Positions 22,385 through 25,909 of a stretch of DNA of 25,909 nucleotides are shown piece after piece. A program made the position numbers and the translations under genes. The stretch spans positions 1-25,909 of the forward strand of contig DGSJ01000055.1 of the NCBI GenBank assembly GCA_002393905.1. Direction: 5' to 3'. How positions within the stretch are numbered: position 1 is the first letter of the stretch; the number at the start of each line of letters is the position of its first letter. The DNA is from Caryophanales bacterium UBA4365. GTDB lineage: Bacteria; Bacillota_I; Bacilli_A; RFN20; CAG-826. The notes beneath the pieces are model-generated. The model was not told the origin of the DNA and ran no database searches. It saw nothing but the letters and a program-made list of their open reading frames with translations.

Positions 22385-23254
22385 TTAACGGTGTTTTGCA
22401 TGGAAAGTGACACCAATCGCGTTTGGTCCACAGTGACTTCCAGCAGTTGGGTTAACAACGGTATATTCGATGTTCAAATCTTCCCCAAAATGTTCCTTCA
22501 TCATCTTGCCAAATTCAGTGGCAATATCAAGGGCATCGCTATGAGCAATAACAACTCGATGATCCTTAATATGGTCTTCTAATTCAATAACATAATTAAG
22601 AAGCATTTGGAGAGTGTTTTTGTAACCACGAGATTTGGCTTTTGTGGTCATTTTACCGTCATCGCCAATGTAGATTAATGGACGAATTCCGATAATGCCA
22701 CCCATTAAAGCGGCAAAGCCACTAACACGGCCACTACGTTTGAAGAATTTTAAGTCATCAGCGTAGAAATAGAAGGCAGTGTGATCAACAATTTCATCCT
22801 TCATCGCTAAAACTTCTTCAACTGTTTTACCTGATTTTAGCAAATCGCCGATGGTACAGCAGATGTTATAAGAACCTAATGTGATTCCTTTGGTGTCAAT
22901 GTGTTCAAATTTTCTATCAGGATATTTTTGTTTTAATTCTTCTAAAGCAAGATGAAGAGCGTTAAATGTTCCGCTCATCGCTGCTGAGAAGTGAATGTAA
23001 AGAATATCGTTTCCCTTTTTAAATTCTGGTTCGAAATATTCTTTATATTGTTCTGGTGATAAAGCTGATGTTGTTGGAAGAATACCATCTCTTAATTGGT
23101 TATAGAATTTTTTATAGTCAAATTCTTTAAAATCAATGTATGGAAAGACTTCTTTTCCATCGATTGAATATGGCATCGAAATGAGTTTAAATTCATATTT
23201 GGAACATAGTTCCGGTGTCATGTCACAGTCACTATCAACAAAGATTGTATACAT
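22385..23254 (-). CDS. DegV/FakB family fatty-acid-binding protein
   Basis: A 289-residue cytosolic protein of the DegV fold. These proteins hold a fatty acid and present it to the FakA kinase for incorporation into phospholipid. Landmarks: start FVDSDCDMTPEL; PTTSALSPEQY (60-70) and HFSAAMSGT (88-96), the two loops that contact the carboxylate; a KFFKRSGRVSG segment; and C-terminal SHCGPNAIGV. Ribosome-binding site AAGGAG (plus-strand CTCCTT at 23260-23265). Monogenic, with a terminator downstream. FakA is not in the window, and the fatty-acid preference cannot be read. Confidence 0.92.
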   Translation of the reverse strand: MYTIFVDSDCDMTPELCSKYEFKLISMPYSIDGKEVFPYIDFKEFDYKKFYNQLRDGILPTTSALSPEQYKEYFEPEFKKGNDILYIHFSAAMSGTFNALHLALEELKQKYPDRKFEHIDTKGITLGSYNICCTIGDLLKSGKTVEEVLAMKDEIVDHTAFYFYADDLKFFKRSGRVSGFAALMGGIIGIRPLIYIGDDGKMTTKAKSRGYKNTLQMLLNYVIELEDHIKDHRVVIAHSDALDIATEFGKMMKEHFGEDLNIEYTVVNPTAGSHCGPNAIGVTFHAKHR

Positions 23255-23325
23255 ATTTTCTCCTTAGTTAAAATACGCTAACCACTATAAAACAATTTTT
23301 TATTTTTTCAATACTATATTTTTGT

Positions 23326-23440
23326 TACAATGGTGTTACGAAAGGTAGGTAGAGACTATGAAAACATTATCTCTACAAATCTTATAGTTCGGGAATTATT
23401 CCCGTTTCATACAAAATATCGCCGTTTGGTGGTATTTTTT
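23326..23440 (+). ncRNA. Short transcript with mini-ORF, two hairpins and terminator (leader-like)
   Basis: A -10-like TACAAT (23326-23331) starts a compact unit. GTAGAGA (23349-23355) pairs with TCTCTAC (23370-23376), placing ATG 23358 in the loop. That ATG opens a 9-codon frame, MKTLSLQIL, ending at TAG 23387. CGGGAA/TTCCCG (23390-23404) follows, then a terminator stem ATATCGCC/GGTGGTAT (23416-23435) with GTTT loop and T run. This looks like an attenuator leader or small RNA. No gene follows on this strand before the insertion sequence. Removing the insertion sequence would place the unit about 115 nt before the lipoprotein nuclease gene. Confidence 0.45.
23413..23440 (+). terminator. Intrinsic terminator of the leader-like unit
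   Basis: An 8-bp core stem (23416-23423 with 23428-23435) extended by A-T pairs, GTTT loop, T run. Confidence 0.8.
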
Positions 23441-23511
23441 CTTTTTGATTAAATATCCTACAAAACACGGATAATTTGAAAAATATCCGTAAATTGCTGC
23501 TTATTTTTCTA

Positions 23512-23520
23512 TATTAGAGT
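23512..23520. repeat. Target site duplication, left copy
   Basis: TATTAGAGT here is identical to 24891-24899. Nine bases is the usual target duplication of the ISLre2 family. Confidence 0.85.
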
Positions 23521-23545
23521 GATAGCGTTTTAATTTTGTAGGTAA
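23521..23545 (+). repeat. Left terminal inverted repeat
   Basis: A 25-bp end beginning GATAGCGTT and ending TTTTGTAGGTAA. Confidence 0.82.
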
Positions 23546-23569
23546 GTCCTACTTTGTTAATCGCAATTA

Positions 23570-24808
23570 TTATAACCCTCCATATTTAATTAGATTAAAC
23601 ATTTTCATTGTTTCAAATTTCATTTCCCTGGTATCTAAGACGTATTTCACGATATCCTCGTAAGGTTGTGGCATTGATACGTCAATAGGTTCGGGGATTT
23701 TTCTATATTTATGAACTAATATCACCTTAGCGTTCATAGTTTTAGCTTCTCTAATGAGAGATAACTTCTCGATAGTAGATGGTGAGAATCTATTTGCGTA
23801 TTTGCCAAATCTAGGTGCATATATATGAGAATTTTGTCCTTCTTGAGAACATCCTAGATATTCTTGATCCAAGTACGATTTAAACGATTTAGGATTTTTA
23901 ATAAGAATGTTTTTCAATTTCCTAGCATTATCATCATCTATCTTAACTAGTTCTTTAATAAGGTAATTTTGGAAGTTCTCATCATTTAACGAATAGTCGT
24001 CGACATAAACATCTGGTAATGTATCTTTTAATGTTTTATAGACATGAAACTTATCTGGAACATATCTAGCTTTGCAGCAAGATATCGATTCATTGAAGTT
24101 CTGTATATATGTAGCGAAGTCTCCAGATATAAATATCTCTTCATCAGGAGATACTTTGTATCTATTAATTAATATTTCATTTAATTTGTCTTTTAAATCA
24201 CGTAGTTTAGATGAACTAATAACTGTTTTGTTAAGCAACTTATACGTTTTACCAATTAGTTCTTTTCCAGCGAATATCGTTAGTGTGTAATATTTCTTTT
24301 TGTTTATAGAACTAATCATTCCGATGAATTTTTCATCAATTTGAACATGTATCTTTAAATCTTTTCTGTCTATATCGATATCAAAATAAGTTTCTAATAA
24401 CACTTCATTAATTGTTTTCCAAACAGTGTATTTAGATATAACAAATTCATTAGATAGATGTTCTCCAACCTCTTTATATGACATGATGGAAGCTAAATCT
24501 AATATCTTGAGGATTAATTCGTTTGTCATTCTTTTAGATTTGGGTATTTGGAGTTTATTATCTAAAAGATAACAATACTCTCCCATAAACGAATCATAAT
24601 AATAGCGACGTTTAAATCTTAATATTCCATAAGAAGAAAGAATCGTTCTTTCATCGAGGCGGATTAAAACAAATCGCTTATGATCGATTAGTGAATATAT
24701 TTCTTTATCGTATCTTTCTAAAGCCAATTTAATGGCTTCTTTGTGAATTTGTTGAGATTTTAACAGAAAACTATCAAGTGTTTCGTTAGCAAGTGGTACA
24801 ATGTTCAT
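23570..24808 (-). CDS. ISLre2-family (UPF0236) transposase
   Basis: A 412-residue DDE transposase. Family marks are the N-terminal ILRFKRRYYYD, LLDNKLQIPKSKR, the helix-turn-helix-like ASIMSYKEVGEHLS...ISKYTVW, the acidic residues Asp158 (VQIDEKFIG) and Asp230 (ISGDFATYI), DKFHVYK near 252, and CSQEGQNSHIYAPRFG, which holds the likely catalytic Glu. It is uninterrupted, so probably active. Ribosome-binding site AAAGGAG lies 8 nt before the ATG. An 8-bp inverted repeat spans the start region and the promoter, arranged so that only read-through transcripts would hide the start. Confidence 0.88.
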   Translation of the reverse strand: MNIVPLANETLDSFLLKSQQIHKEAIKLALERYDKEIYSLIDHKRFVLIRLDERTILSSYGILRFKRRYYYDSFMGEYCYLLDNKLQIPKSKRMTNELILKILDLASIMSYKEVGEHLSNEFVISKYTVWKTINEVLLETYFDIDIDRKDLKIHVQIDEKFIGMISSINKKKYYTLTIFAGKELIGKTYKLLNKTVISSSKLRDLKDKLNEILINRYKVSPDEEIFISGDFATYIQNFNESISCCKARYVPDKFHVYKTLKDTLPDVYVDDYSLNDENFQNYLIKELVKIDDDNARKLKNILIKNPKSFKSYLDQEYLGCSQEGQNSHIYAPRFGKYANRFSPSTIEKLSLIREAKTMNAKVILVHKYRKIPEPIDVSMPQPYEDIVKYVLDTREMKFETMKMFNLIKYGGL

Positions 24809-24809
24809 G

Positions 24810-24869
24810 GAAAGTCTCCTTTGTGAGTGTGGTAACTAACATTGTAAGACTTTCTTTTATTTTTGTTAC
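24810..24869 (-). promoter_or_regulatory. Transposase promoter with start-masking inverted repeat
   Basis: On the minus strand, GTAACA (24869-24864, inside the terminal repeat), a 17-nt spacer and TACAAT (24846-24841) form the promoter, with the transcript expected to start near 24834. AGACTTTC (plus 24847-24854) is complementary to GAAAGTCT (24810-24817), which lies between the Shine-Dalgarno core and the ATG. The upstream arm is outside the native transcript but inside any transcript entering from the flank. Confidence 0.55.
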
Positions 24870-24890
24870 CTACATAAAACTAACGGTATC
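24866..24890 (-). repeat. Right terminal inverted repeat
   Basis: Read inwards on the minus strand it begins GATACCGTT and ends TTATGTAGGTAA, matching the left end at 19 of 25 positions. Confidence 0.82.
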
Positions 24891-24899
24891 TATTAGAGT
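24891..24899. repeat. Target site duplication, right copy
   Basis: TATTAGAGT, identical to 23512-23520. Confidence 0.85.
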
Positions 24900-24906
24900 T
24901 CTTAAT

Positions 24907-24935
24907 TTGAAAAATTATAGTGAGACATATATAAT
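24907..24935 (+). promoter_or_regulatory. Promoter of the lipoprotein nuclease gene (leaderless)
   Basis: TTGAAA (24907-24912), a 17-nt spacer and a perfect TATAAT (24930-24935). The ATG at 24943 is 8 nt after the last base of the -10, so the transcript should start on or next to the A of ATG. No Shine-Dalgarno site. The -35 box is only 8 nt from the target duplication, so the insertion spared the core promoter. Confidence 0.72.
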
Positions 24936-24942
24936 AATTTTG

Positions 24943-25909
24943 ATGAAAAAAGCAAAGATTTATCTTCTCTCGTTAGTTGGATTACTTTCGTTTTCCGCTT
25001 GTAACGCTAGAGGCTCTCAAAAAGGAATTTCTAAGTCAGAAGCACCCAAAAGCGAATTACCTCCGGCATATGAAGAAACCTGGGATAATTATGACGAGAG
25101 ATATAACGGTTATAGTTTTAAAAATAAAATTGGAATGGAATTGATGACAGAAATTCACAATTATTTTATTGACCAACATAAAACATATGTAACATATGGA
25201 AATTACTGGTATTATATAAACACTGCTGCCGATCTAATTCCAGGAACTCAAAATAATGAGCTTTTTTATACTGGAAAAGCTTCACCTAGAACTACTCATG
25301 ATGGTCAAGATCGTGAACATGTTTGGCCATGTGCATCCTCTAATGGATTATGGTGGAGAAGTAGTGACTATATCGAAACAAACATTGAGAAAAAAGGGAA
25401 TAGCTACTGGGGCGGTGGAAGCGATCTTTATCACGTCCGTCCTGCCACTTCTCGTGTTAACCAATCTAGACTTAACGCTTCGTTTTATCAATTTAGTGAT
25501 GAAGAAAAGTTGACTTGCTCTGTTCTTCAAGATGGTGGACCATACAAAGTTCTTATTAACGATAAAGCTACAAAAGTTGAAGTAGATGATGCTTATAAAG
25601 GCGATGTGGCTCGCATTATTATGTATGTTTTTACTCATTACTCAAAATTAGGAAATAAAAACGTTTATTATTCTGAGAGCTATAAACCTGTTTATTCTTT
25701 AGCAGAAGCTGTTATACCTAGTTCAGAGCACACACCTGATGTATGTGGTCGACTTGGTCTGTCTGATATTCTTGCTTATAAGAACATTAATGAATGCTAT
25801 GAAATGCTTTGCATTTGGAATCGTATTGATCCTCCTAGCGAGGTTGAAGTAAATCGCAACAACTATGTTGAAACGATTCAAGGCAATAGGAATCCTTTTG
25901 TTGATTATC
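24943..25909 (+). CDS. Endonuclease I-family lipoprotein nuclease (partial, runs off the window)
   Basis: 322 codons of an open frame without a stop before the window edge. A lipoprotein signal peptide (MKKAKIYLLSLVGLLSFSAC) has Cys20 as the lipidated residue. Endonuclease I motifs follow: GQDREHVWPCAS (His126), GSDLYHVRPATSRVNQSRLN, YKGDVARIIMYVFTHY, LCIWNRIDPP and GNRNPFVDY. The last motif is near the end of the catalytic domain in the window's other nuclease, so only a short part of that domain is missing; anything beyond is unknown. It should degrade nucleic acid at the outer face of the membrane. No ribosome-binding site; the promoter suggests a leaderless mRNA. Confidence 0.85.
   Translation, partial: MKKAKIYLLSLVGLLSFSACNARGSQKGISKSEAPKSELPPAYEETWDNYDERYNGYSFKNKIGMELMTEIHNYFIDQHKTYVTYGNYWYYINTAADLIPGTQNNELFYTGKASPRTTHDGQDREHVWPCASSNGLWWRSSDYIETNIEKKGNSYWGGGSDLYHVRPATSRVNQSRLNASFYQFSDEEKLTCSVLQDGGPYKVLINDKATKVEVDDAYKGDVARIIMYVFTHYSKLGNKNVYYSESYKPVYSLAEAVIPSSEHTPDVCGRLGLSDILAYKNINECYEMLCIWNRIDPPSEVEVNRNNYVETIQGNRNPFVDY

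Larger units (their letters stand above)
23521..24890 (-). mobile_element. Complete ISLre2-like insertion sequence (1370 bp)
   Basis: The ends at 23521-23545 and 24866-24890 are inverted copies that match at 19 of 25 positions. Both begin GATA and end GTAGGTAA when read inwards. They are flanked by the 9-bp direct repeat TATTAGAGT. The one long gene inside is an intact UPF0236/ISLre2-type transposase on the minus strand. The element is at the short end for this family. Perfect target repeats and an undamaged gene suggest a fairly recent insertion. Confidence 0.88.

Noticed and set aside
1..25909. Mycoplasma genetic code (TGA as Trp)
   Set aside because: TGA ends the kinase gene within the ATGA overlap, and all tryptophans in conserved motifs are TGG.
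1..25909. CRISPR array or retron
   Set aside because: No regularly spaced repeats and no Cas or reverse transcriptase genes.

Overview
The window looks like a low-GC Bacilli chromosome. Genes carry Shine-Dalgarno sites, TGA acts as a stop (for example the kinase stop at 1865-1867) and tryptophan is always TGG, so this is not the mycoplasma code. A three-subunit [FeFe] hydrogenase, rubrerythrin and FeoB point to an anaerobic fermenter. Two large surface proteins end in a transmembrane helix and a basic tail instead of an LPXTG signal, and there are two secreted EndA-type nucleases. This fits the Erysipelotrichales / RF39 / Izemoplasmatales part of the Bacilli. That placement is inference.

Left part (1-6,475): the 3' end of feoB and its small Cys-rich partner; a LytS-type histidine kinase and a response regulator with a SARP/OmpR-like output domain; a 1005-residue surface protein; and a membrane protein. 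Two 8-bp direct repeats spaced 11 bp apart sit just upstream of the surface-protein gene, which is the geometry SARP-type regulators recognise. Middle-left (6,475-13,753): free-methionine-R-sulfoxide reductase, divergent from a 1.5-kb-residue-class membrane-anchored nuclease with Ig-like repeats, then three small or medium membrane proteins and rubrerythrin.

Centre (13,800-15,550): an accessory-looking block. A tRNA-Phe gene is preceded by an antisense copy of its own 5' half and has an odd T-loop. After it comes a promoter with a CIRCE (HrcA) operator and a (CT)9 spacer repeat, driving three unrecognised genes. The block closes with an inverted, decayed tRNA-Phe 3' half between two terminators. 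A possible orphan PD-(D/E)xK nuclease follows.

Right part (16,463-25,909): the hydCBA operon, a BcrA-type ABC exporter pair, a DegV/FakB protein, a small leader-RNA-like unit, an intact ISLre2-like insertion sequence (23,521-24,890) with 25-bp terminal repeats and a 9-bp target duplication, and a second secreted nuclease (lipoprotein) running off the window.

A recurring feature is that several genes have a good -10 box only 7-10 nt before the start codon and no ribosome-binding site, so their mRNAs should be leaderless or nearly so, in a genome where most genes use strong Shine-Dalgarno sites.
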